A DNA stretch of 64,000 nucleotides from CBDFHF01 sp965247565 (GTDB lineage Bacteria; Pseudomonadota; Gammaproteobacteria; Methylococcales; Methylomonadaceae). Within the stretch, counting starts at the first letter, position 1. Every line of letters starts with the position of its first letter. The DNA is taken from contig CBDFHF010000001.1 in NCBI GenBank assembly GCA_965247565.1, forward strand, positions 496,001 to 560,000, given 5' to 3'. Below, one piece after another: positions 9,183 through 17,829 of the stretch. Below the pieces are notes generated by a model, which was not told where the DNA came from, ran no database searches, and saw only the letters and a list, made by a program, of their open reading frames with translations. Both the position numbers and the translations under genes were made by a program.

Positions 9183-9722
9183 ATGATTAAAAGTATTTTT
9201 AAAATTATCACAACACTGGCGCTACCAGTCGTTTTAGTAGTCATCACGGGCTGTGCGGCAACTGTAAATTATATTCAGAAACCACTGGCTGAAAACCTCT
9301 TTCGCGCGGGCGATAAAATCGAGACTATTAATGTAGTTTCGGCTGCCGGCGTTAAAATTAAGGAGCCGGATAAGAGTGACATATCAAGAAATATCTACAA
9401 GCAATTTCAGTACAAACAGGAGAGTAGTGCTGTTAGTAGCAACCGCAAAATATATGAGCTTGATTTGATTATCACCGATTATGCGTTGGGTAAAAGCTTT
9501 TCATGGGAGATGGTGCTTTGGGCTATTACTTTGTTGCAGCCTATGTATATAGAAGCACATGTTAATGTTTTCTCGCACCCTGCCAAAGAGAAGGTGGCTG
9601 AATTTGATATTGCCAAGCATCGAAAGTGCCCTGCAAACTGGGGGATGTTTTTTTGCGTTGCTGATGTTGAAAAGGGGTTTGCGGAAGGCGTTGTCGAAGC
9701 TGTAACTGAATTGGATCGATAG
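9183..9722 (+). CDS. Putative lipoprotein of unknown function
   Basis: This 179-residue protein has a lipoprotein signal peptide: basic start, hydrophobic core, and lipobox-like ITGC with the acylated cysteine near residue 24. The mature part is mixed and contains one hydrophobic stretch (WEMVLWAITLLQPMYIEAHV) and three further cysteines. I do not recognise a family. Membrane attachment is inferred from the signal only. The 143-bp spacer upstream contains no gene. Confidence 0.65.
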   Translation: MIKSIFKIITTLALPVVLVVITGCAATVNYIQKPLAENLFRAGDKIETINVVSAAGVKIKEPDKSDISRNIYKQFQYKQESSAVSSNRKIYELDLIITDYALGKSFSWEMVLWAITLLQPMYIEAHVNVFSHPAKEKVAEFDIAKHRKCPANWGMFFCVADVEKGFAEGVVEAVTELDR

Positions 9723-9790
9723 TTACAGGAGACGAGAGTGCTATCTTTAAGAAACTAATTTATTAGCCAGATATTTTTAGAGAGGATTTC

Positions 9791-10714
9791 ATGAGAACGC
9801 TGTATTACACTCACTCAGATTTTTTGTTGCATGAAACTGGTTCGGATCATCCTGAATGTGCCGACCGGTTAAGAGCTATCACTCATGCGCTTGATCAACC
9901 ACTATTTGCGGATTTGATCAGGGTTTCACCGCCAATGGGAACGGAGCAGCAGGTTCGTCTGATTCACTCGGCTGAGCATGTTGATCGTATTCGACAGGCA
10001 GTGCCCAAAGACGGTTTACATCATCTGGATTCTGATACGGTGCTATCAACTGATTCGGAAAAAGCTGCTTTTCGGGCAGTGGGTGCTGTGTGTGATGCCG
10101 TTGATCAGATCATGGCAGACAAAGCAGATAGGGCTTTTTGTGCGGTTCGCCCGCCAGGGCATCATGCAGAACCGAACAGCGCCATGGGTTTTTGTTTGTT
10201 TAATAATGTCGCTATTGCGGCGGAATACGCACGCCAGCACTATCACCTGGAACGCGTTGCCATTGTGGATTTTGATGTGCATCATGGCAACGGCACACAG
10301 GCTGCATTTTATGATCAACCCAAGGTGCTCTATGTCTCTAGCCACGAAATGCCGCATTATCCGGGCACTGGCTACCCTACCGAACCCGATGCGAATCATA
10401 TTGTCAACGTTCGCTTGGCCCCGCGTGAAACCAGTACTGAATTCAGGGAAAAGTACCAGCACAGTATTTTGCCGGCATTACATCACTTCAAACCTGAGCT
10501 GCTGCTTATTTCCGCCGGTTTTGATGCGCATAAAAACGATCGATTATCCACGATCAGGTTGGAAGAACAGGACTATCGCTGGGTTACTCAGGCCTTGGTT
10601 GACATTGCAGACCGATATTGCAAAAGTCGGATTATTTCTGTGCTGGAGGGAGGATATGATCTCAAGGCTTTAGCTGCATGCGTAGCCGTTCATCTTGAGA
10701 TCTTGCTTAAATAA
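9791..10714 (+). CDS. Histone deacetylase-like amidohydrolase (AcuC/HdaH class II family)
   Basis: This 307-residue protein matches the length of bacterial class II histone-deacetylase-like enzymes. The active-site histidine pair is in RPPGHHAEP. Zinc ligands are visible as D162 and H164 in DFDVHHGNGTQ and D245 in SAGFDAHKND. The glycine-rich end ISVLEGGYDL is also typical. Family members hydrolyse acetyl groups from small acetylated amines or acetylated lysine; the substrate here cannot be deduced. GAGG lies about 6 nt before the ATG. The gene is monocistronic and converges on rluB. Confidence 0.9.
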   Translation: MRTLYYTHSDFLLHETGSDHPECADRLRAITHALDQPLFADLIRVSPPMGTEQQVRLIHSAEHVDRIRQAVPKDGLHHLDSDTVLSTDSEKAAFRAVGAVCDAVDQIMADKADRAFCAVRPPGHHAEPNSAMGFCLFNNVAIAAEYARQHYHLERVAIVDFDVHHGNGTQAAFYDQPKVLYVSSHEMPHYPGTGYPTEPDANHIVNVRLAPRETSTEFREKYQHSILPALHHFKPELLLISAGFDAHKNDRLSTIRLEEQDYRWVTQALVDIADRYCKSRIISVLEGGYDLKALAACVAVHLEILLK

Positions 10715-10813
10715 GTCTGCGTGGAATTTAGCAAAAGATATTATTAATAGATTGATGATCTTTCCATGTTCGTTAGAGTAGGTAGCTATTGAGTATTGGT
10801 AGGTTGTGTTGTA

Positions 10814-10848
10814 CAAGAGCGTTAGTTTCTTTTTGACGTACGCTCTTG
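10814..10848. terminator. Convergent hairpin between HDAC-like gene and rluB
   Basis: Inverted repeat CAAGAGCGT/ACGCTCTTG, 9 bp with a 17-nt loop that is partly T-rich. It overlaps the last codons of rluB, whose stop is at 10822-10824. It lies about 100 bp after the HDAC-like stop and could act on both converging transcripts; the flanking T-tracts are poor. Confidence 0.45.
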
Positions 10849-11772
10849 GTGATTCGTTTTTACAGGGGGTTCCGAACGCGCTAAGCCAGCAAATTCAAAC
10901 AACAAATCCAGCTCCTTATCGGTAAGTTCATAAAAAGTACGTGCTTTCAGGCGCTCTGGTAATACTACCGGCCCATAGCGAACTCGCATTAACCGGCTGA
11001 CAACCACTTCTTGGGATTCCCACAAACGCCTGACTAAGCGGTTACGGCCTTCGCTAACGATTACGTTGTACCATTTGTTAGCGCCTTCTCCACCAAAAAA
11101 GTGGATTGCATCAAATCTGGCTTTGCCATCTTCCAGTTCCACACCTTGTTTGAGCTTTTCCAGGGTGGTATCTGAAACATTACCTAAAATGCGTACCGCG
11201 TATTCGCGCTCTACCTCAGTGGAAGGGTGCATCAGTCGGTTAGCCAATTCACCATTGTTAGTGACCAATAGTAAGCCGGAGGTGTTGATGTCCAGTCTAC
11301 CGACGGCAATCCACCGAGCGGTTGATAACTTGGGCAATTGGGTGAATACGACCGGGCGTCCTTCTGGGTCACGACGTGTGACAACTTCGCCTGTGGGTTT
11401 GTGATAAAGCAAAACTCGCGTAGGTTGGATGCTAAATTTTTCCCAGTTAACTATCCGATCATTAAGGAACAAACGGTCACCGGGATTTAAACGATCACCC
11501 AATTTGACCACGTTGCCATTTAGCTTTAGTCGGCCTTCGGCTATCCAATGCTCAATTTCCCGTCTGGAACCAATGCCGCCGCGTGATAATACTTTTTGAA
11601 TACGTTCGCCGACTTCAGCGGGGTTACCAGATTGGGGTTTAGTGGGTTGTGGTGTTTTTTTGCTATCAATCAATTGTTGCTGGTATTGCTTCGCAGTCTT
11701 TGCTGGTTTCCGTGCCGATTTCGGCGGACGCTGGTTGGCTGGGGTCTTGAACGGTGGTTTCTTGTCTTTCAC
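10822..11772 (-). CDS. rluB: 23S rRNA pseudouridine(2605) synthase RluB
   Basis: This 316-residue protein has a basic, Pro/Gln-rich N-terminal tail of about 50 residues, an S4 RNA-binding domain (ERIQKVLSRGGIGSRREIE) and an RsuA-type pseudouridine synthase domain with the catalytic aspartate in GRLDINTSGLLL. By family it converts U2605 of 23S rRNA to pseudouridine. The start is a GTG at 11772 with an AGG/AGAGA-rich ribosome-binding region just upstream. That places its first 107 nt inside the 3' end of scpB in another frame, so translation is probably coupled. It is the last gene of the yciO-M50-scpA-scpB-rluB operon. Confidence 0.9.
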   Translation of the reverse strand: MKDKKPPFKTPANQRPPKSARKPAKTAKQYQQQLIDSKKTPQPTKPQSGNPAEVGERIQKVLSRGGIGSRREIEHWIAEGRLKLNGNVVKLGDRLNPGDRLFLNDRIVNWEKFSIQPTRVLLYHKPTGEVVTRRDPEGRPVVFTQLPKLSTARWIAVGRLDINTSGLLLVTNNGELANRLMHPSTEVEREYAVRILGNVSDTTLEKLKQGVELEDGKARFDAIHFFGGEGANKWYNVIVSEGRNRLVRRLWESQEVVVSRLMRVRYGPVVLPERLKARTFYELTDKELDLLFEFAGLARSEPPVKTNHQERTSKRN

Positions 11773-12331
11773 TCTCTACCTGCATAGGTTGTTGTGTATC
11801 GGCTATCGACAAATCAAGTGCTTGAATTTCTTGCAAAGTCGGTAATTCGGTTACTGAGGAGATATTAAAATAATCCAAAAATTCTTTGGTGGTGCCGTAT
11901 AAACCCGGTCTGCCGGGCACTTCCTTATGGGCAATGACCCGAATCCAGTCTCGTTCCATCAGAGTTTGCATAATGCTGGAGCTGACGCTGACGCCACGGA
12001 TGTCCTCAATTTCACCACGCGTTACCGGTTGTCGATAGGCGATGATGGCTAAGGTTTCCAGTAAGGCTCGCGAATATTTCGGCGGTTTTTCCTCAAACAA
12101 GCGTGATACCCAACGCGATAATTCGGCTTTGACTTGAAAGCGGAAGCCGCTGGCGATTTTTTTTAGCTCAACGGGTCTTAGCTGATACTCTTCAGTGATG
12201 CTGTCAATGGCGGATTGAATTTCAGCCAATTCCGGTTGTTCAATTTCAGGAAAAACTTGTTGTATCTGTTTGGCTGTCATCGGATGACTGGCGGCAAACA
12301 AAATGGCTTCAACGATACGCTTGATTTCCAT
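11666..12331 (-). CDS. scpB: Segregation and condensation protein ScpB
   Basis: The core is a 221-residue protein starting MEIKRIVEAILFAASHPM, where ScpB homologues normally begin, with winged-helix segments (LLETLAIIAYRQPVTRGEIE, GRPGLYGTT). ScpB binds ScpA and SMC in the condensin complex. The same frame stays open upstream to an ATG at 12739, which would add 136 residues, the first 67 overlapping the scpA 3' end. The part between 12332 and 12536 is Pro/Lys/Arg-rich and could be a real low-complexity extension, so the start is uncertain. The C-terminus extends about 45 residues beyond the core and overlaps rluB. Confidence 0.85.
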   Translation of the reverse strand: MEIKRIVEAILFAASHPMTAKQIQQVFPEIEQPELAEIQSAIDSITEEYQLRPVELKKIASGFRFQVKAELSRWVSRLFEEKPPKYSRALLETLAIIAYRQPVTRGEIEDIRGVSVSSSIMQTLMERDWIRVIAHKEVPGRPGLYGTTKEFLDYFNISSVTELPTLQEIQALDLSIADTQQPMQVESERQETTVQDPSQPASAEIGTETSKDCEAIPATID

Positions 12332-12536
12332 ATTCACTTCAGTTTGGGCAATAACGGGGGACAATGTCGGCAATGTTACCGATTTAAGTCTTCTAGGTCG
12401 AGTTCTAAGCTTTGCTTGCGGGTGTTGCCGATATTTTGATATGAATACAGCCGGTTTTGGATCAATTTGAATGCTTGTTGATCGCTCGGATTTTTCGACA
12501 ACGGGTTTAACTCGTGGTTTCGGTTTTTTTACAGGC

Positions 12537-13346
12537 TCAGGCGCGGCCGGCGCTGTGGATTCGTAATTCGGCAAAGGGTTCGAGCTGGATAATGTCGATG
12601 AGTCTTTCTTTGCTAAGTTCGAGGATGGCCAGAAACGAGACAACGACCCCGTGTCGACCTTCTTTTCGGATAAAACATTGCGAGAAAAGGAGACTATTTT
12701 CTCCTTTAAGGTTTGCCAAAATGGTTGCCATTCGTTCACGGACAGATAAAGGTTCCTTGGTTATTTGATGGTGGCTGAGTTGATCAACCCGCTTTAGTAC
12801 ATCTTGAAATGCGACAAGCATTTCTTTCAGTGTGATATCTGGGAGTATTTTTTCAGGATTCAGCGTGGAAGTGTCAACTTCTGTTGTAAATATATCACGC
12901 TCAAGCCGAGGAAGTTGGTCGATTTCTTCAGCAGCATATTTAATCAGTTCATACTCCTGCAAGCGACGGATTAAAGTTGCCCTAGGGTCTTCTTCATCTT
13001 CTTCAGTTTCCGATTGCCGTGGTAGCAACATGCGTGATTTTATTTCTGCTAACAATGCCGCCATGACCAAATATTCCGCAGCCAATTCCAGATTTAATTC
13101 GCGCATCATATCGATGTAAGCGATGTATTGCCGGGTAATTTGGGCAATTGGGATGTTAACAATATCGACGTTCTGGCGCCTAATCAAATAAAGTAACAAG
13201 TCCAGCGGCCCTTCAAACAATTCTAAAAAGACTTCCAGTGCGTCGGGCGGGATGTACAAGTCTTCAGGCAGCTGGGTAAATGGCGCCCCGTTGACTATGG
13301 CGTAGGCGGGTTCAATTACTGTCGATTCAGATAAGCATTCACTCAT
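12537..13346 (-). CDS. scpA: Segregation and condensation protein ScpA
   Basis: This 269-residue protein shows the ScpA/kleisin signature near its start (VFLELFEGPLDLLLYLIRRQ) and the Glu-rich central region. It ends with a winged-helix-like segment (VVVSFLAILELSKERLIDII). ScpA bridges SMC heads and binds ScpB in chromosome condensation. It starts 18 nt after the M50 protease stop and is followed by scpB, the usual partner order. Assignment is firm on motif and context. Confidence 0.92.
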   Translation of the reverse strand: MSECLSESTVIEPAYAIVNGAPFTQLPEDLYIPPDALEVFLELFEGPLDLLLYLIRRQNVDIVNIPIAQITRQYIAYIDMMRELNLELAAEYLVMAALLAEIKSRMLLPRQSETEEDEEDPRATLIRRLQEYELIKYAAEEIDQLPRLERDIFTTEVDTSTLNPEKILPDITLKEMLVAFQDVLKRVDQLSHHQITKEPLSVRERMATILANLKGENSLLFSQCFIRKEGRHGVVVSFLAILELSKERLIDIIQLEPFAELRIHSAGRA

Positions 13347-13364
13347 GATGGTACTAAAAATAGC

Positions 13365-14021
13365 CTACAATCCAGCAATCGAAAAGAATATCTTTTGGGC
13401 GACAAACATAGGGTAAGCCAGAATAACGTTTAAGACTTGCGTATACAGTAATACTATCAAAATGATAAATCCAAAGCGTTCCAGCTTGTTGTATTGCCAG
13501 GCCCAGTAGCTGGGTAATATGCCAGTTAAAATACGACTGCCGTCCAGTGGTGGAATTGGTAGTAAGTTAAGCAAAGCCAGTACCAGATTAATGGAAATGC
13601 CCGCGATGCCCGTGTAAATAAAAGGTAAGGAAATAAATTCGGTGCCGATTAGTCCGCCAATTCGCGCTAGTATTGCCCATCCAATAGCCATTGATAAATT
13701 TGCCACAGGACCGGCCAAAGCAACCAATGCCATATCTCGACGCGGGTTCTTAAAATGCCGAGGATCGACCGGGACCGGTTTAGCCCAACCAAAGATAAAG
13801 CCGGTAAATGTTAATAATAAGAGTCCAGGAACAATAATGGTACCGATTAGATCGATATGTTTTATCGGGTTTAAAGTTAATCGGCCCAGCATGAATGCGG
13901 TATTATCACCCATTTTTTTTGCCGCCCAGCCGTGTGCTACTTCGTGTACGGTAATGGCAAAAACTACCGGTAAAATCCACACCACAATACGTTGCAATAG
14001 AGTGAGCTCATCCATCATCAT
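13365..14021 (-). CDS. Site-2-protease-type M50 metalloprotease (integral membrane)
   Basis: This 218-residue polytopic protein has the zinc motif HEVAH in an early transmembrane segment, the second motif N-LP-PPLDGSRIL typical of M50B site-2-like peptidases, and about five hydrophobic segments. Members cleave substrates within the membrane, often in regulatory cascades; no partner is evident here. Three consecutive ATG codons occur at 14021, 14018 and 14015, with GAGG 5-11 nt upstream; any could be the start. The longer in-frame extension to 14135 would overlap yciO and is rejected. It lies 7 nt after yciO in the operon. Confidence 0.88.
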   Translation of the reverse strand: MMMDELTLLQRIVVWILPVVFAITVHEVAHGWAAKKMGDNTAFMLGRLTLNPIKHIDLIGTIIVPGLLLLTFTGFIFGWAKPVPVDPRHFKNPRRDMALVALAGPVANLSMAIGWAILARIGGLIGTEFISLPFIYTGIAGISINLVLALLNLLPIPPLDGSRILTGILPSYWAWQYNKLERFGFIILIVLLYTQVLNVILAYPMFVAQKIFFSIAGL

Positions 14022-14028
14022 CGTGTCC

Positions 14029-14649
14029 TCAAGTAAGCATAGGTGCAAGGCCTTTGCCTTGACGGATAATCTCCGCACTGTTTGAGGAGATGTCAATAAT
14101 AGTAGTCTGTTCGGATTCGATAATGCCGGCATCAATAACTAAATCCAGTTCATGTTCCAGTTTTTCTCTGATTTCGAATGGATCGGTTAGGGCATCGATT
14201 TCGCCTGCCAATATGAGTGTTGAGCTAAACAGTGGCTCTTCCAGTTCCTGCACCAATAATTGCGTCACAGGGTGGCTGGGTATACGGATGCCGATGGTTT
14301 TCTTTTTGGGGTGCTGTAAACGACGCGGCACTTCGCGGGTAGCTTCCAATAAAAATGTAAATGGTCCAGGCGTTAAGGTTTTAATCAATCGGTACGCATC
14401 GTTGCCAATTTTGGTGAAATTAGACACTTGCGCTAAATCTTTGCAGATCAGAGTGAAATTGTGTTTATCGTCTAATTGCCTAATGCGGCGGATTTTATCC
14501 AGCGCTTGTTTATCGCCGATATGACAAGCGATGGCATAGGATGAGTCAGTTGGGTAAGCAATGACTCCGCCTTTGCGAATGATGTCCACGGCACGATGAA
14601 TTAATCGCAGTTGTGGATTTTCCGGGTGAATTTCAAAAAATTGAGCCAT
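14029..14649 (-). CDS. yciO: YciO-type Sua5/YrdC-family protein
   Basis: This 206-residue protein aligns from its first residues with the YciO branch of the Sua5/YrdC family: FFEIHPENPQ at the start, KGGVIAYPTDSSYA, then IGIRIPSHPV. The family fold binds ATP and tRNA in threonylcarbamoyl-adenylate synthesis, but YciO proteins are paralogues whose in vivo role is less certain than that of TsaC. It is the first gene of the minus-strand operon. The 245 bp between it and fhcB must hold its promoter and that of the fhc operon. Confidence 0.9.
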   Translation of the reverse strand: MAQFFEIHPENPQLRLIHRAVDIIRKGGVIAYPTDSSYAIACHIGDKQALDKIRRIRQLDDKHNFTLICKDLAQVSNFTKIGNDAYRLIKTLTPGPFTFLLEATREVPRRLQHPKKKTIGIRIPSHPVTQLLVQELEEPLFSSTLILAGEIDALTDPFEIREKLEHELDLVIDAGIIESEQTTIIDISSNSAEIIRQGKGLAPMLT

Positions 14650-14894
14650 TTTAATGGGTTTCTGAATTGAATAGGTGAAGCAGTTGAGATATTTGGTCTA
14701 GCATTATACCGTACATTGACCTGTAACTGTTTGGCTAATCGGTAAAGCAAGCGAACAAGGAGCAGGCCGAACAGCCATTTTTTACAATGGCAAGAATTGG
14801 CACCGAACCCAAAAATGCCATGAATTGATTGTATGTAATCTGGCTCATCTGTCACAATAACCCCATTGCTAGTGATTAACCAAAGGACAGTTGA

Positions 14895-16172
14895 ATGACT
14901 GAAATAACTGAAGTACCCAGTCCTTTTTGCGGTATCGGCACCGATGATTTAACCATTAAGATTGACGGTGTAACGCTTAAAGTGCTTGAAAATGGCTGCG
15001 CAGTAAACACGCCGGCGTTTGAACAACCGATTACTGACACCAGTGCCCGAGTTGCCGGTAAAGAAGTTAGTTTGGAGGCGGCAGTAGCGGCAGCAGCGGC
15101 ATTGCTGAAAAATACCAAGCTACCGGTTATTGGCGGCTGTGCTACCGATGTAAACGGTATGCGAGCACTGTTGGCCTTAGCTGATTTAAGCGGCGCGGTA
15201 GTCGATAATATGAATTTTGTCGGAGCTCGTAATAACTTTCTGGCCTTGCAGGATTCCGGTTGGATGAATACTACGCTGGCGGAAGTCAAAAATCGCTGCG
15301 ATGTGTTATTGGTGGTGGGTACCGATTTAGAAGCGTTTGCGCCGCGCTTTTTTGAGCGTTACATCTGGAATCAAGAATCAATGTTTTTGGCAGATACCAG
15401 GCAACGACAAATCATCTATTTAGGCAAAGCGCCGTCCGGTCATGCCTCTATCTCGCCAAACGGCCAAAAAGCCACGGTGTTTGCTTGTACAAATGACGAT
15501 TTGCCTGATGTGGTTGCGGTATTGCGTGCTTTGCTAAAAGGTCAGCCGATTCGTGCGCAACAAGTCGGCGGTATTGCTGTGGCGGATTTACAAAGTATTG
15601 CTGATAAATTGAAAGCGGCAACTTACAGTGTGGTGACCTGGGCGGCCGGTGCTTTAGCCTATAAGCATGCAGAGCTGACCGTACAAATGCTGTCGGAAAT
15701 GGTTAAAGATATAAATCTCACCACTCGCGGCGCCGGTTTACCGTTAGCTGGCAAAGAAGGCGATCAAACCGCCAATCAGGTGTGCGGCTGGACGACCGGT
15801 TATCCGACCCGAACTCGTTTTAGCAGCGGTTATCCGGAATACGATCCATTTTTAAACGACAGCAACGTGTTGCTGAACAATGGCGAGGCCGATGCCTTAG
15901 TGTGGGTGCAAGCCTTTAATGCGCAATCGGCGCCACCGCTGACAAATCTGCCTACTGTTGTGGTCGGTCGTTCCGGGATGACGTTTAGCAAGGAGCCGGA
16001 AGTATTTATTCCGGTAGGTACGCCCGGTATCGATCATGCCGGTCATGCCTATAGAATGGATAACGTAGTGGCGATACGCTTAAAAAAATTAAGAGACTCC
16101 GGTTTGCCCAGTACTGCGCTGGTGCTGAATGCTATCGAACACGCTTTACGTGAGGCACAACATGCTGATTAG
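14895..16172 (+). CDS. fhcB: Formyltransferase/hydrolase complex subunit B
   Basis: This 425-residue protein is related to subunit B of archaeal formylmethanofuran dehydrogenase (FwdB/FmdB), but the N-terminal Cys cluster expected for an iron-sulfur site is reduced. This fits bacterial FhcB, which is catalytically inactive. In the Fhc complex of methylotrophs, FhcABCD moves the formyl group from formyl-H4MPT to methylofuran and hydrolyses it to formate, the assimilation/oxidation branch point of formaldehyde metabolism. AAGGACAG lies 7-8 nt before the ATG. It opens the operon; its stop overlaps the start of fhcA by 11 nt. Confidence 0.93.
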   Translation: MTEITEVPSPFCGIGTDDLTIKIDGVTLKVLENGCAVNTPAFEQPITDTSARVAGKEVSLEAAVAAAAALLKNTKLPVIGGCATDVNGMRALLALADLSGAVVDNMNFVGARNNFLALQDSGWMNTTLAEVKNRCDVLLVVGTDLEAFAPRFFERYIWNQESMFLADTRQRQIIYLGKAPSGHASISPNGQKATVFACTNDDLPDVVAVLRALLKGQPIRAQQVGGIAVADLQSIADKLKAATYSVVTWAAGALAYKHAELTVQMLSEMVKDINLTTRGAGLPLAGKEGDQTANQVCGWTTGYPTRTRFSSGYPEYDPFLNDSNVLLNNGEADALVWVQAFNAQSAPPLTNLPTVVVGRSGMTFSKEPEVFIPVGTPGIDHAGHAYRMDNVVAIRLKKLRDSGLPSTALVLNAIEHALREAQHAD

Positions 16173-17829
16173 ATTAACAGGGGGCACCGTTTATGATCCT
16201 GCCGGTGGTGTTGATGGTGTCAAACAGGATATTTACATACAAGACGGCCGTATCATTGCCATGCCGGCAGGCGATTTTAAAATCGATAAAGAATATAACT
16301 TGGCCGGTAAAGTGGTCATGTCCGGCGCCATTGATATGCACACCCATATCGGCGGCGGTAAAGGCAATATTGCCAGAACGTTATTACCGGAAGACCATCG
16401 CGCCGATCCGGTGCACAGAACCGATATTACCCGCTCCGGCTGTGGCCATGCCATGCCCAGCTCTTTTGTGACCGGTTATCGCTATGCAGAAATGGGTTAC
16501 ACGGCAGGCTTCGAACCTGCCGTGTTACCAATTAATGCCCGGCAAGCGCATATGGAGATGGGTGACATTCCGATTTTGGACAAAGGCGGCTACGTCATGC
16601 TGGGCAGCGACGACTATTTGCTGCGCATGCTCACCGCCAAAAAAGATCAAAAAGCCATTAACGATTATGTGGCCTGGACTATTCAAGCCGCTAAGGGTAT
16701 TGGTATTAAAGTCGTCAACCCCGGCGGCATTAATGCATTCAAATTTAATCAACGTAAATTGGATTTGGACGAGCAAAACGTCCATTACGGCATCAGTCCC
16801 AGAGAAATTCTACAAGTGTTGGCAACCGCCGTTAAAGAGTTGGGTATTTCCCATCCTTTGCATGTGCATGGTTGCAACTTAGGGGTGCCGGGTAACGTTA
16901 ATAGCACGTTGGATACTATCCAAGGTATTGGCGGTTTGCCCATGCATTTAACGCATATTCAATTTCACAGCTACGGCACCGAAGGCGATTTAAAGTTTTC
17001 TTCCGGCGCTGCGCAAATTGCCGAAGCGGTTAACCGCAATACAAATATTACCATTGATGTGGGTCAGATTTTATTCGGGCAAACCGTGACCGCTTCTGGC
17101 GACAGCATGCGCCAGCACGCCAACCATAAATTTGCTAACCCGAATAAGTGGGTTTGCATGGATATTGAATGCGACGCCGGTTGCGGCGTAGTGCCTTTCA
17201 AATACAAAGATCAAAATTTCGTCAATGCTCTGCAATGGGCTATCGGCTTGGAAACGTTTTTGCTGGTGGACGATCCGTGGCGGATCTTCTTGACCACCGA
17301 TCATCCCAACGGCGCGCCATTCACCAGCTATCCGCATTTGATTCGCTTATTGATGGACAGAAGTTTCCGTAACGACATGCTGGCGACTATCCATCCCGAA
17401 GCGCAAAAAATGACCACCTTGGCATCGATTGATCGCGAATACACGTTGCAGGAAATCGCTATCATGACCCGTGCAGGTGCTGCTAAATTAATCGGCCTAA
17501 AAGATCGCGGTGGATTGGGCGCCGGTAACTGGGCCGATATTACCGTCTACACCGACGATGCCGATAGACAACTTATGTTTACCAAGCCGGATTATGTGTT
17601 TAAGGACGGCGAATTAGTGGTCGTTGACGGCAAAGTCGTACACACCAAATGGGGTACTACACATGTGGTCAAACCGGATTACGATGCTTCGGTAGAAAAA
17701 GATTTAAAGAAATATTTCGACAGCTTCCTAACTATGAAATTGGGTAATTTTAAAATTAGCGATGATGAGATCACTGAGGATGGGCGAGGAAGTATTACCG
17801 TGCATCCTACGCTAGGAGGTGCAGCATGA
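16162..17829 (+). CDS. fhcA: Formyltransferase/hydrolase complex subunit A (formylmethylofuran hydrolase)
   Basis: This 555-residue amidohydrolase-fold protein is homologous to FwdA. Metal-binding histidines H60 and H62 lie in DMHTHIGGG; further conserved histidines lie in LHVHGCNLG and HLTHIQFHSYG, and an acidic segment in DIECDAG. By family it hydrolyses formyl-methylofuran to formate. The ATG at 16162 has GAGG 7 nt upstream and lies inside the end of fhcB (11-nt overlap); an in-frame ATG at 16129 inside fhcB is less likely. It ends in an ATGA overlap with fhcD. Confidence 0.94.
   Translation: MLIRLTGGTVYDPAGGVDGVKQDIYIQDGRIIAMPAGDFKIDKEYNLAGKVVMSGAIDMHTHIGGGKGNIARTLLPEDHRADPVHRTDITRSGCGHAMPSSFVTGYRYAEMGYTAGFEPAVLPINARQAHMEMGDIPILDKGGYVMLGSDDYLLRMLTAKKDQKAINDYVAWTIQAAKGIGIKVVNPGGINAFKFNQRKLDLDEQNVHYGISPREILQVLATAVKELGISHPLHVHGCNLGVPGNVNSTLDTIQGIGGLPMHLTHIQFHSYGTEGDLKFSSGAAQIAEAVNRNTNITIDVGQILFGQTVTASGDSMRQHANHKFANPNKWVCMDIECDAGCGVVPFKYKDQNFVNALQWAIGLETFLLVDDPWRIFLTTDHPNGAPFTSYPHLIRLLMDRSFRNDMLATIHPEAQKMTTLASIDREYTLQEIAIMTRAGAAKLIGLKDRGGLGAGNWADITVYTDDADRQLMFTKPDYVFKDGELVVVDGKVVHTKWGTTHVVKPDYDASVEKDLKKYFDSFLTMKLGNFKISDDEITEDGRGSITVHPTLGGAA

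Noticed and set aside
9978..10673. 231-codon plus-strand open frame
   Set aside because: It lies wholly inside the histone-deacetylase-like gene in another frame, has no ribosome-binding site and reads as Cys/Trp/Arg-rich shadow sequence.
13365..14135. Longer form of the M50 protease starting at 14135
   Set aside because: Would overlap yciO by 107 bp with a Leu/Arg-rich extension not seen in the family; ATG codons at 14015-14021 with GAGG upstream are better.
14601..14855. 84-codon minus-strand open frame upstream of yciO
   Set aside because: Overlaps the yciO start in another frame, lacks a ribosome-binding site and has no protein-like pattern; the region is better read as the yciO/fhc promoter spacer.
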